Assembly (NCBI RefSeq): GCF_900343125.1
Contig: NZ_OPYL01000002.1
Span: forward strand, 310,001-374,000
Direction of reading: 5' to 3'
Length of the DNA stretch: 64,000 bases
Origin: Dysgonomonas sp. Marseille-P4361
GTDB lineage: Bacteria; Bacteroidota; Bacteroidia; Bacteroidales; Dysgonomonadaceae
A program made the translations under genes and the position numbers. Positions 1 through 8,267 of the stretch are shown one piece after another. The notes below the pieces were generated by a model. That model did not search any database, had not been told where the DNA came from, and saw nothing but the letters and a program-made list of their open reading frames with translations. The first letter of the stretch is position 1. The number at the start of each line of letters is the position of its first letter.

Positions 1-1013
1 ACAGCTGTATCGACAACTTGTTCAAAAGCTTCACGTTTGTCAATTCCTAGAGTAAGTCCGGGAAGTGATCTGAATTGCTCTCTGGCTGTCACTCTACCCC
101 AAGGGTATCCATTTAATAGGTATAATTCGTCTTTGGATGGACGGAAATAGAATTGATGAGCTGAGTTTTTTAAGCAATTATAGAAAGAAGACCGAGGAGT
201 TCTCTCTTTTATTTTTTCTTCAAATAGAGTCAATAGTTCACTTGTAGGAGTAGGAACATCGCTTGCAGTGAATACAATTGATTCTCCCTTTTTTATAGGT
301 AATTCAAAATATCCAGGAACATATAAGTCTTCCTTGTATGGCAGTCCTTCTTCTTTGTCCCTTAAGTATTCAATGCCCTTGTACCAATTAGGGGTGAATA
401 TGAAATCTGCATGTTTGTTGAACTGCATGAATAGTTCAGGATATCCACTGTACATACACATACTGATGCCATTTTCTACTTCCTTATAACCATGATCGGC
501 TACCGAATTTTCGTTGGTTAGTTGGTTGATTTCTCGAAAAGCTAAATATGGTTTAAAGCGCATTGTCGTTGGAGAATGAGCATCAAGAAGGGTGTATCGT
601 ATATAGATTGTATTATCTTTCAAGGAGAAAAGTTTTTCTTTAGAGAGGACAACTCCTCCAACTCTGTATATTGTTTTGGGTAGCGAGTCACAACTAAATT
701 CTCGGATATATTTATGTCCCATCGGACTGAAGTTATTCTCGTCATACTTGTGAATTCCTAAGTTAAATTCGGCTCCATGTTGTATGACTGTTTCATCCAG
801 GGAAGATAGAAGAACATGATTCGAATTATCAAGCTTAGGGACAGGCATGACTAATAGTCCATGCTGCTTCCTTGTGTTACATTCAACAATAGTGGTGCAG
901 TGATAAGCTCCACGACGATTGGTTCTCAATATTTCCCTGTTTAGAGAATATTCGAGGTTAACCATACGGCTTTTGTCAAACTTAAGGTATGTGTTTGTTT
1001 TATTATAATCCAT
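1..1013 (-). CDS. Glycogen debranching enzyme (amylo-alpha-1,6-glucosidase), 5' part only
   Basis: Reading the minus strand from the ATG at 1011-1013 gives an open frame of 337 codons that runs off the left edge, so the 3' part of the gene lies outside the window. The protein starts MDYNKTNTYLKFDKSRMVNL and contains NRRGAYHCTTI near residue 35 and YPWGRVTARDQFRSLPGL near residue 315. These fit the bacterial/archaeal glycogen debranching family (an N-terminal beta-rich GDE_N domain followed by an alpha/alpha catalytic barrel), in which the RD-F-SLPGL segment opens the catalytic domain. The enzyme would hydrolyse alpha-1,6 branch points during glycogen turnover in the cytoplasm. The catalytic acid and base are not in view, so activity cannot be judged. 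Family confidence is good; the truncation is only a window-edge effect. Confidence 0.82.
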   Translation of the reverse strand, partial: MDYNKTNTYLKFDKSRMVNLEYSLNREILRTNRRGAYHCTTIVECNTRKQHGLLVMPVPKLDNSNHVLLSSLDETVIQHGAEFNLGIHKYDENNFSPMGHKYIREFSCDSLPKTIYRVGGVVLSKEKLFSLKDNTIYIRYTLLDAHSPTTMRFKPYLAFREINQLTNENSVADHGYKEVENGISMCMYSGYPELFMQFNKHADFIFTPNWYKGIEYLRDKEEGLPYKEDLYVPGYFELPIKKGESIVFTASDVPTPTSELLTLFEEKIKERTPRSSFYNCLKNSAHQFYFRPSKDELYLLNGYPWGRVTAREQFRSLPGLTLGIDKREAFEQVVDTA

Positions 1014-1181
1014 AGCTGATCATACTTATACTGTTAGTTCAAAGGTGTATAGAACAAAAGCTGTGTTTAGGCAGTGTTCTCGTTTCTAAAGATAGTAAAA
1101 ATGTTAAATAATACAAGTGAAAATTTATAATGTTATGAAACATAAAGCAGGGTAATGGATTATTAATTTTATCTATAGTTT

Positions 1182-1252
1182 GTTATTTAGAATTGTTTTA
1201 GATAATATTTGTATTTACTTTTGCTATTTGGAAGTTATTTAGAATTGTTTTA
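1182..1252. repeat. Exact 19-bp direct repeat, two copies 52 bp apart
   Basis: The sequence GTTATTTAGAATTGTTTTA occurs at 1182-1200 and again, identically, at 1234-1252. The first copy covers the proposed -33 element of the lgt promoter and the second lies just past the predicted transcription start. This arrangement would suit a pair of operator sites, but that role is an inference; chance duplication in AT-rich DNA is the alternative. Confidence 0.75.
1193..1223 (+). promoter_or_regulatory. Candidate sigma-ABfr promoter for lgt
   Basis: TTG (1193-1195), a 20-base spacer, then TACTTTTG (1216-1223) fit the Bacteroides -33/-7 consensus. The start site would be near 1230, giving a leader of about 165 bases before lgt. 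Confidence 0.5.
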
Positions 1253-1395
1253 AAGAATTTTTATCTTGGTTATAGTCTCCTAACTATTCTTAATTAAGTC
1301 TTTTTATTGGCTAGTATTTTTATATATTTGTATGCCCAAAAAAGTAAATGCTTGAAAATTTATTTCTTTAAGGCTAAAATATAAAACAAATAAGA

Positions 1396-2412
1396 ATGGA
1401 AACGCTTTTATATATTACATGGGATGTTGATCCTCAGGCTTTTTATTTGCTAGGTCGTGAAATTCGATGGTATGGTATTTTATGGGCTTTAGGCGTCTTA
1501 GGAACAGCTTTTGTTGTTCAAAGGATGTATAAGTTTGAGAAGTTACCTGAAGAGTGGTTCGACTCATTGTTTATGAATGTCCTGGTTTGTTTGCTAATAG
1601 GGGCGAGATTAGGGCATTGTTTGTTTTATGAGCCGATGGAATATTTGGCAGACCCTGTAAGTCTTATCCAAGTATGGAAAGGAGGATTAGCAAGCCATGG
1701 AGGAGCAATTGGTATGGTGATAGGAGTATGCCTCTATTCTCTGAAAATAACAAAGACAAAATTGAACTGGAGAAATATTCTTATTGGGGCTTTGTCTGGT
1801 TTTATATTAGCCGGAGGCGTTAAGTATATCATTTCGCCGGATACGCTTGATGCCACATTAGGTATCGCATTTTTAGGCCTATTTGTTGGAGTAGCTATTG
1901 CAATGTTGCTTTCTATCTATCCAACAGCTATTCAGACATTAGATCGTCTTGTGGTAGGAGTTGCCCTTGGAGCTACTTCTATTCGTTTGGGGAATCTGAT
2001 GAATCATGAAATATATGGAGGGCCTTTGGATAAACCATGGGCTTTCAGATTTATTCTAAATATAGAAGAATGGAAGCAAGGAGGGGAACCTATTTATTCG
2101 CTTCCTAGCCACCCGACTCAAATATATGAAGCATTGACTTATTTCTGTATATTCTTGATCGGTATGTTTTTATATTACAAAACAAATGCCAGATTTAAAA
2201 CCGGTCTTATATTGGGGATATCATTGATAGGTATTTTCTTGTCTCGTTTTCTTGTCGAATTTATCAAGAATGTTCAGGTAGATTATGAATCGGAAATGAT
2301 TCTGAATATGGGACAATTGTTGAGTCTTCCTTTTGTAATATGGGGATTTTATTTAGTTTGGAGCGCTTTGAAAAACAATAATAAAGAGGAAATAACAAAC
2401 AAAACAAAATAA
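1396..2412 (+). CDS. lgt: Prolipoprotein diacylglyceryl transferase
   Basis: Lgt transfers diacylglycerol from phosphatidylglycerol to the lipobox cysteine of prolipoproteins in the inner membrane, the first step of lipoprotein maturation. The 338-residue protein is polytopic and carries the family landmarks: GARLGHCLFYEP (69-80), GGLASHGGAIG with His101, and RLGNLMNHEIYGG (197-209) with the conserved Arg, Asn and Glu. It is longer than typical Lgt (about 280-290 residues). The excess is a hydrophobic stretch at roughly 126-180, between the HGG segment and TLDR, that looks like an added membrane hairpin. The stop is 11 bases from the next gene, so the two are probably co-transcribed. The lipoproteins encoded in this window would be its substrates. 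Confidence 0.95.
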   Translation: METLLYITWDVDPQAFYLLGREIRWYGILWALGVLGTAFVVQRMYKFEKLPEEWFDSLFMNVLVCLLIGARLGHCLFYEPMEYLADPVSLIQVWKGGLASHGGAIGMVIGVCLYSLKITKTKLNWRNILIGALSGFILAGGVKYIISPDTLDATLGIAFLGLFVGVAIAMLLSIYPTAIQTLDRLVVGVALGATSIRLGNLMNHEIYGGPLDKPWAFRFILNIEEWKQGGEPIYSLPSHPTQIYEALTYFCIFLIGMFLYYKTNARFKTGLILGISLIGIFLSRFLVEFIKNVQVDYESEMILNMGQLLSLPFVIWGFYLVWSALKNNNKEEITNKTK

Positions 2413-2423
2413 TTTAAGGTAAC

Positions 2424-3626
2424 ATGTTAAAGCCGATTAAAATAAAAGAAGATTTATACTATATTGGTGTAAACGATCGTACGAGACATCTTTTCGAAAA
2501 TTTATGGCCTTTGCCAAAAGGGGTGTCGTACAATTCTTATCTTCTGGTAGATGAAAAAACAGTTTTATTCGATACTGTTGATATATGCTATTCTGACATT
2601 TATTTTCAAAAATTAGAAATAGCCCTTGATGGAAGATCACTCGATTACTTGGTGATTAATCATATGGAACCAGATCATTCAGGTTCACTTGGTCTATTGA
2701 GAAGTAAATACCCTAATGTTCAGATTGTAGGTAATAAGCGTACAGCTGATATGGTAAAGGGATATTTTAATATAACAGAAGGAGTACGAATCATTGAAGA
2801 TGGTGAAGAGTTAACTTTAGGAAAGCATAAATTAGTTTTCTATCTGACGCCTATGGTGCATTGGCCTGAAACAATGATGACATACGATGTTACTGATAAG
2901 ACGATCTTTTCAGGTGATGCTTTTGGTACATTTGGTACATTGGATGGCGGTATTACAGATACACAACTGCATCCGGAGCGATATTACGATGAAATGATTC
3001 GTTACTACTCAAATATTGTAGGAAAATTTGGTTCTCCTGTTCAGAAAGCGTTAGAGAAATTAAGCACTTTAGAAATAGCAACAATCTGTTCAACTCATGG
3101 TCCGGTATGGACTCAGGAAGACCAAATAAAAAAGGTTGTGTCTATTTACAACAAGCTTAGTAGATATGAAGGAGACGAAGGTGTAGTAATTGCTTATGGA
3201 AGTATGTATGGAAATACAGAACAAATGGCAGAGGCTATAGCTTATGAGTTAGCAGAACAAGGAATTAAAGAAATTATACTTCATAATGTATCTAAGCGTT
3301 CTCATTCATATATTATCCGTGATATATTTAAATATAAAGGTTTGATAGTTGGTTCTCCTACATATAATAATAAACTGTATCCAGAAGTTGAATACTTATT
3401 GTCTAAAGTAGAAGGACGAGAAATGAAGAATCGTTACTTTGGATATTTTGGCTCTTTCACTTGGGCTGGTGCAGCAGTTAAGCGTTTAGCTCAATTTGCA
3501 GAAGATACTAAATTTGAAGTTATAGGAGCTCCTGTTGAAATGAAGCAAGCAATGTTTAACGAAACCTATGAAGCTTGTGTTGCACTAGGAAAAGCAATGG
3601 CTGAACGATTGAAACAAGATAGATAA
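2424..3626 (+). CDS. A-type flavoprotein (flavodiiron protein, FprA family)
   Basis: Flavodiiron proteins reduce O2 to water or NO to N2O with a di-iron centre and FMN, protecting anaerobes from oxidative or nitrosative stress. The 400 residues show a metallo-beta-lactamase domain with the full iron ligand set: HMEPDH at 80-85, His146 in HWPET, Asp165 in SGDAFG and His225 in STHGPVW. A flavodoxin domain follows, starting near 254 (AYGSMYGNTEQ). No rubredoxin or reductase domain is attached, so an external electron donor is needed. O2 versus NO preference cannot be read from sequence. It follows lgt by 11 bases and ends at a convergent terminator. Confidence 0.93.
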   Translation: MLKPIKIKEDLYYIGVNDRTRHLFENLWPLPKGVSYNSYLLVDEKTVLFDTVDICYSDIYFQKLEIALDGRSLDYLVINHMEPDHSGSLGLLRSKYPNVQIVGNKRTADMVKGYFNITEGVRIIEDGEELTLGKHKLVFYLTPMVHWPETMMTYDVTDKTIFSGDAFGTFGTLDGGITDTQLHPERYYDEMIRYYSNIVGKFGSPVQKALEKLSTLEIATICSTHGPVWTQEDQIKKVVSIYNKLSRYEGDEGVVIAYGSMYGNTEQMAEAIAYELAEQGIKEIILHNVSKRSHSYIIRDIFKYKGLIVGSPTYNNKLYPEVEYLLSKVEGREMKNRYFGYFGSFTWAGAAVKRLAQFAEDTKFEVIGAPVEMKQAMFNETYEACVALGKAMAERLKQDR

Positions 3627-3649
3627 GCTCTCTTGTGCTATAAAATATA

Positions 3650-3683
3650 AAAAGCGAGTTCACAGTATAGGGAACTCGCTTTT
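3650..3683. terminator. Bidirectional terminator hairpin
   Basis: AAAAGCGAGTTC (3650-3661) pairs perfectly with GAACTCGCTTTT (3672-3683) around a 10-base loop, with T-rich DNA on both outer sides. It separates the convergent flavodiiron and phosphoethanolamine transferase genes. Confidence 0.88.
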
Positions 3684-3686
3684 GTT

Positions 3687-5324
3687 TTATTCTTTTGTAC
3701 TGAATTCTTCTTTTATTTTATTGTAGTCCTTTTCACCAACATATCTATCTTTTACAGTGAATTTTGGGGAGAATAAACTTTTGGAGTCATCATAATCGTT
3801 ATAGTATAAGCCAGCCAGATCAGATATAGAATATACTAGGTCTGAAGTAGAATAGGGGCGACCTGTGTCAAAAATTAAGTCTTGTCTGCTGCTCTTGTAT
3901 GATGGAGACATCCATAAGATAAAAGGAACTTCACACATGGTCGGTGATACTTTTTCATAGGCATGTCCGGCAAATTCTCTGTAATCATACATTTCCTCTC
4001 CATGATCAGAAAAATAGATCATTGCGGTATGCTCGTCTTCTAATTTCTTTAATTCTTGTATAAAACTCTTGATTACAAAATCATTGAATAGTACAGAATT
4101 ATCATATTTGTCTATAGTTCGTTTTGCCTTTTCGTTTCTAAAAGGTAAAGAATCTACGAGATTATCTTTTTTATGATTAAAGGAAATATACTCTTTTGGA
4201 TATCTGAATTCATAAGCCATATGATTGCCTATGAGATGTATAATGATAAGGCGATTTTTGTTTTGGCTTTCTTTTAAGACTTTCTCCAACACTGGAATAC
4301 ATATGTCATCATTTTGCTTGAATACAGATAAGTTGTATTTTTTCTTAGCCAGTGTCAATAGAATATCATAACTTGAGTTATACTCTTCACTGAATGCCTG
4401 ATTGGATATAAGGAAGGTTTCATATCCAGCCCTATTGAATAGTTCGTATAACGAAGGTTTTTCAACAAAGAATTCGGGATTATTCAATTCATTCATCGAA
4501 AGAACTGAACGCATAACAGGTATCGTATGAACATGAGGCGAAACAACATCATTGTAAACAATTATACTATCTCCCAATTGAGATAGGAGAGGATTTGTTT
4601 TTCGTTGGTAACCATACAGCGACATATGATGCTTGTTGAGCGATTCTCCGATAACTACAACTATTGTCTTAGGAATAGAATCTTGATTTATCGTTTCTAT
4701 TTTGTACTCTTTCTCTTGTCGCTCGTTTATGGTTTTTATTTCGTATGCAGTTCTTATTTTGTAATTAATGAATGTCTTGTAAAAGTTGATAAAATAGACG
4801 GATCTAGATAATTCGTTAAAGCCGATTATAGCTATTATTACTATTATATTGGTGATGAAAATCGCTTTGTATTTCTTTATCTCTAAGGGTCTAAACGATT
4901 TCATTGTAGATATCATAACTATAGGTATTGCCGCATATATAAGTACGCCTACAATGACCCATATACTTAAATAATATGCTACAAACTCTTTACTTTCGTC
5001 GGGGTTTGTTTCAAACAAGCTTGTTACGCTATTTTGTTCAAGAAGTACATGTGCAAACAAAAGATAGGCTAGAAATATAGCCCCCGGTATAATGGATATT
5101 GTTAACAGAACAGAATAGATGATTTTCTCAGCTCTGGACGATATAAATAGGGATAATAATAAGATTGCAGTGAATAGTAGTCCGCAGACAACAAAAATTC
5201 CGACCTTATCCAAGAAGGTTAAGTTTTGAGCTATAGGACTTAGTATTGGAAGAAGTAAAAGGATATAGAATAGGAAAAAACACTGTAGCTTTTTCTGTTT
5301 TAATGTTTTAAGAAGTTCATTCAT
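3687..5324 (-). CDS. Phosphoethanolamine transferase (EptA/CptA-like, sulfatase fold)
   Basis: Enzymes of this family move phosphoethanolamine from phosphatidylethanolamine to lipid A or core sugars, which reduces negative surface charge and polymyxin binding. The 545-residue protein has about five N-terminal membrane helices (to about residue 172), then a periplasmic alkaline-phosphatase-like domain. Visible landmarks are VIGESLNKHHMSLYGY (225-239) with metal ligand Glu227, a likely nucleophile Thr267 in VHTIPVMRS, and SDHGEE with Asp440 and His441. A leftward -7 box, TATATTTG, lies at 5392-5399 about 70 bases upstream of the ATG. Substrate (lipid A or another glycan) is inferred from the family only. 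Confidence 0.88.
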   Translation of the reverse strand: MNELLKTLKQKKLQCFFLFYILLLLPILSPIAQNLTFLDKVGIFVVCGLLFTAILLLSLFISSRAEKIIYSVLLTISIIPGAIFLAYLLFAHVLLEQNSVTSLFETNPDESKEFVAYYLSIWVIVGVLIYAAIPIVMISTMKSFRPLEIKKYKAIFITNIIVIIAIIGFNELSRSVYFINFYKTFINYKIRTAYEIKTINERQEKEYKIETINQDSIPKTIVVVIGESLNKHHMSLYGYQRKTNPLLSQLGDSIIVYNDVVSPHVHTIPVMRSVLSMNELNNPEFFVEKPSLYELFNRAGYETFLISNQAFSEEYNSSYDILLTLAKKKYNLSVFKQNDDICIPVLEKVLKESQNKNRLIIIHLIGNHMAYEFRYPKEYISFNHKKDNLVDSLPFRNEKAKRTIDKYDNSVLFNDFVIKSFIQELKKLEDEHTAMIYFSDHGEEMYDYREFAGHAYEKVSPTMCEVPFILWMSPSYKSSRQDLIFDTGRPYSTSDLVYSISDLAGLYYNDYDDSKSLFSPKFTVKDRYVGEKDYNKIKEEFSTKE

Positions 5325-5501
5325 CTACAAGAGATTTTTCATATAGTTTAAATGCTAGAATTCTATCATGAAATAGAAGACTAGGTATGTGCAAATATAG
5401 TATTTTATTCTTACTTTTATAGGACAATAAATGATTGGTATATAGTTAGAGATACTTATTCATAACTTGCCAGGGTAAGAAAGTTTAAAACATTATATGA
5501 A

Positions 5502-6662
5502 ATGAGAAAGATTGCATGTATTTTAATTCTTGGATGTATTGTTAGCTATGGCAACTTACAAGCTGTTAATTTAACAAAAGAAATAGCACAGGTTGTTAAA
5601 CCTAGCGATGATATTAAGGTAATGTTTCAAAACGAGCAGTATCAGCGCATAATAGATACATATGCAAATACTCCAAGAAATCTGTCATCAGAAGAGTTAA
5701 CTTATGTTGCTCAATCTTATTCTTATATAAGCGATTTAGGCAATGCACATAAATATATAGATCTGGCAATAAATAAAGATAAAAAGAGTTCGAAGGCACT
5801 ATATGTGAAAGGTGTAATCTATAATATGGAAGGCAAGCCTGAGTTAGCTATCGAGAATCTTAAAAAAGCTATTACCTTATCTCCAAAATCTTCAGAATAC
5901 TATGCAGAACTTGGTGATGTTTATTTTTCGATGGATGATGATGAAGAAGCTCTGGATAATTACAGAAAAGCAATTGGCTTACCCAATCCGGCAGAGAGAG
6001 CCTATTTTATGATCGGTGCTGTTTATGCAGGGCAAGATAATCTGAAAAGTGCACTAGATGCTTTTTATATTGCAAAATCTAAAGTGCAAAAAGATAAAGA
6101 GTTATATGTTACAATTTTGTATAACATCGGAAATATAGAATATAACAATAGAAACTACAAGAATGCTATCGATGCCTATAAAGAATTGATGGAGTATTTT
6201 CCGGACGACTATTATTCTTTGGAGAAGCTAGTGCAGTGCTATAATGCCTTGGGGCTTTATGATGCTTCGGATGTATCTAAAACAAAATTATATGAAGCGT
6301 ATGAAAAAGGAGATCTTTCTTCTTCCAGCATGTCTGATATGTTTTGTTTAGATCAGTTCTCTGTTGGAAATAAAGGAATCTTGGTATATGAACGTTTTGA
6401 AGAAGTAGATTGCAGATCTTTTGTAAAGAATATATTCTATGTAACAGATACCAGTGGTAATATAGAATCTATTATAACACTTAAATATGAACCATCAGAA
6501 AGTGATGGTTCAAAGGGACATTTTGAGGCAATTCTAGAAAAAGGATCAGATCAATATAGATTTAATACAGTTTTCGAAGGTGGGGTTAGATATAGCACTT
6601 TAAAACCTTATATATCAGATATTATAGCCGGTAAGGTAGAGGCTATCCCAGTAAACGAATAA
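5502..6662 (+). CDS. Exported tetratricopeptide-repeat protein of unknown function
   Basis: The 386-residue protein begins with a signal peptide (MRKIACILILGCIVSYGNLQA). Residues about 35-260 form several consecutive TPR units, recognisable by repeats such as KALYVKGVIYNMEGKPELAI and EYYAELGDVYFSMDDDEEAL, which normally form a protein-binding superhelix. The last 110 residues are not TPR and read as a beta-rich domain (for example GNIESIITLKYEPSE). It lies alone between divergent and convergent neighbours, so its partner is unknown. A periplasmic scaffold role is a guess from architecture only. Confidence 0.8.
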   Translation: MRKIACILILGCIVSYGNLQAVNLTKEIAQVVKPSDDIKVMFQNEQYQRIIDTYANTPRNLSSEELTYVAQSYSYISDLGNAHKYIDLAINKDKKSSKALYVKGVIYNMEGKPELAIENLKKAITLSPKSSEYYAELGDVYFSMDDDEEALDNYRKAIGLPNPAERAYFMIGAVYAGQDNLKSALDAFYIAKSKVQKDKELYVTILYNIGNIEYNNRNYKNAIDAYKELMEYFPDDYYSLEKLVQCYNALGLYDASDVSKTKLYEAYEKGDLSSSSMSDMFCLDQFSVGNKGILVYERFEEVDCRSFVKNIFYVTDTSGNIESIITLKYEPSESDGSKGHFEAILEKGSDQYRFNTVFEGGVRYSTLKPYISDIIAGKVEAIPVNE

Positions 6663-6676
6663 ATCAGCTTCAAGGA

Positions 6677-8080
6677 TTAAGCTTTCTTCTTTACTCTTAC
6701 TATATCTCCAGCAACAGGAGAAAGTTTAGTGAAACCATAAAGAGAAAATAATCCTAAAATTGCTACAAATATAAATGCTAAGCGGAAGTCAGGAACTGTA
6801 TAGTTTGCTGTACTTCCGTTTATTATATTTGCAAAACGGAGAAATACGGCACCCATAGCTATTCCCATTCCTGTTGACATTTGTTGTATTGTACTATACA
6901 AGGTGTTGGCTGTGGTCATCTGTTTTTGAGGAATGTCAGCGAAAGCCAAAGTTGTAATAGCGCTAAATTGCATGGAGCGAAACATCCCTGATAAAAACAT
7001 AACTAATACAATTAGCCATACAGGAGTAGTAGGGAGTAAGAAGGCTGTAAATAGAGAAAATAGAGCTATTAGAAAACCGTTTGCAATGAGTACTGTCTTA
7101 AAATTATAATGGTGCATAACCCATATCGTGGCAGGCTTCATAGCCAGATTTCCCGCCATTGTTGATAAGAACAGCATTCCCGATTCAAATGGGTTTAATC
7201 CAAATCCCTCCTGAAACATTAAGGGAACTAAGTATGGTGCCACCCCAATTACCATGCGTGAGATAGAACCGGCAAAGATTGTTACCTTATAAGTCGGAAT
7301 TCGAATAATAGAATAATCAATTAAAGGATTAGAAATATGTCTTGAATATCTGACATTAAAGAATAGAAGTCCTAGACTGATCAGAACTATGATGACTGAG
7401 ACATAATAAGGGACTTCTTCTCTGCTTAATAATTCCACACCATACATAAAACCGGCGAGAGCTAATCCGCTAAGAACAAACCCCACAAAATCGAAGTGCT
7501 TCTTTGTTTGTTCTTCATCTCTATCTTCGGGGATATGTCGCCACGACAGAATAACACATATGATACTGATCGGAACGTTTAAGTAGAATATCCAGTGCCA
7601 AGACCAATAGGTTGTTAAATATCCTCCGACCAAAGGTCCTAGAATAGGAGCAACCAATGCAGGCCAGGTGATATAGGCCATAGCTGTCACTAAATTTTCC
7701 TTTGGAGTCACTTTCAATACGGCTAATCGTCCTACCGGAGTCATCATGGCTCCTGACATTCCTTGCATGATTCTGAATATAACGAATTGGCTAAGAGTTT
7801 GTGACGTTCCACAAAGAGCAGATGTTAACGTGAAAAGTATAATAGCAATGCAAAATATTCTTCGTGTACCAAAACGGTCTGCTATCCAACCACTGACCGG
7901 TATAAATATAGCAAGGGCTATCAGATAGGAGGTAACGCCGGCACTTAAATGTATAACGTCTGTGTTAAAAGATTTAGCCATAGACGGAATTGCAGTGTTG
8001 ACAGCAGTTGTATCCAGTCCTTGCATAAAAAAAGCAATAGCAACAATAAGAGATACAGTAGTAGAGCGATCAAGTTTCAT
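6677..8080 (-). CDS. MFS multidrug efflux transporter (DHA2, EmrB/QacA-like)
   Basis: A 467-residue polytopic membrane protein. It begins with the DHA2-type signature LDTTAVNTAIPSMAKSFNTD and has motif A in ADRFGTRRIF. Motif C-like GPLVGGYLTTYWSWHWIFYLNVP follows, which marks drug:H+ antiporters. Proteins of this group export hydrophobic drugs or other small molecules across the inner membrane. No membrane-fusion or outer-membrane partner gene is adjacent, so its cargo is unknown. Upstream on the minus strand TACTTTTG (8100-8107) with CAAA at 8130-8133 forms a plausible promoter about 20 bases before the ATG. Confidence 0.88.
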   Translation of the reverse strand: MKLDRSTTVSLIVAIAFFMQGLDTTAVNTAIPSMAKSFNTDVIHLSAGVTSYLIALAIFIPVSGWIADRFGTRRIFCIAIILFTLTSALCGTSQTLSQFVIFRIMQGMSGAMMTPVGRLAVLKVTPKENLVTAMAYITWPALVAPILGPLVGGYLTTYWSWHWIFYLNVPISIICVILSWRHIPEDRDEEQTKKHFDFVGFVLSGLALAGFMYGVELLSREEVPYYVSVIIVLISLGLLFFNVRYSRHISNPLIDYSIIRIPTYKVTIFAGSISRMVIGVAPYLVPLMFQEGFGLNPFESGMLFLSTMAGNLAMKPATIWVMHHYNFKTVLIANGFLIALFSLFTAFLLPTTPVWLIVLVMFLSGMFRSMQFSAITTLAFADIPQKQMTTANTLYSTIQQMSTGMGIAMGAVFLRFANIINGSTANYTVPDFRLAFIFVAILGLFSLYGFTKLSPVAGDIVRVKKKA

Positions 8081-8237
8081 TGAATAATCTTTTCAGTTAC
8101 AAAAGTAATATAAAGTCCATGTTTTACTTCAAATCAGTGAATACATCTTCTCAGATTAGACAGAAAGAAAACATTTGGAAACTAAAAAGGTTTATAGATT
8201 GATGAAATATCTTCTCTGTGAATTGATTGAAAAACTC

Positions 8238-8245
8238 TATCTTTG
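8238..8245 (+). promoter_or_regulatory. Candidate -7 element for dgt
   Basis: TATCTTTG at 8238-8245 matches the Bacteroidetes -7 consensus and lies 22 bases before the dgt start codon. No good -33 element is seen at the expected distance, so only the -7 half is supported. Confidence 0.4.
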
Positions 8246-8267
8246 ATGGTAGAAAAATAATTATAAT

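Larger units (their letters stand above)
1014..1395. other. Divergent intergenic region between the debranching enzyme and lgt
   Basis: This 382-base AT-rich gap separates two divergent genes. It holds a plausible rightward promoter (1193-1223) and two exact copies of a 19-base repeat (1182-1200 and 1234-1252), listed separately. A weaker leftward -7-like box (TATCTTTA on the minus strand, 1087-1094) could serve the debranching enzyme. I see no open frame of interest here. Confidence 0.6.

Noticed and set aside
268-489. 73-codon plus-strand open frame
   Set aside because: It is antisense to the debranching enzyme reading frame on the minus strand and shows no family features.
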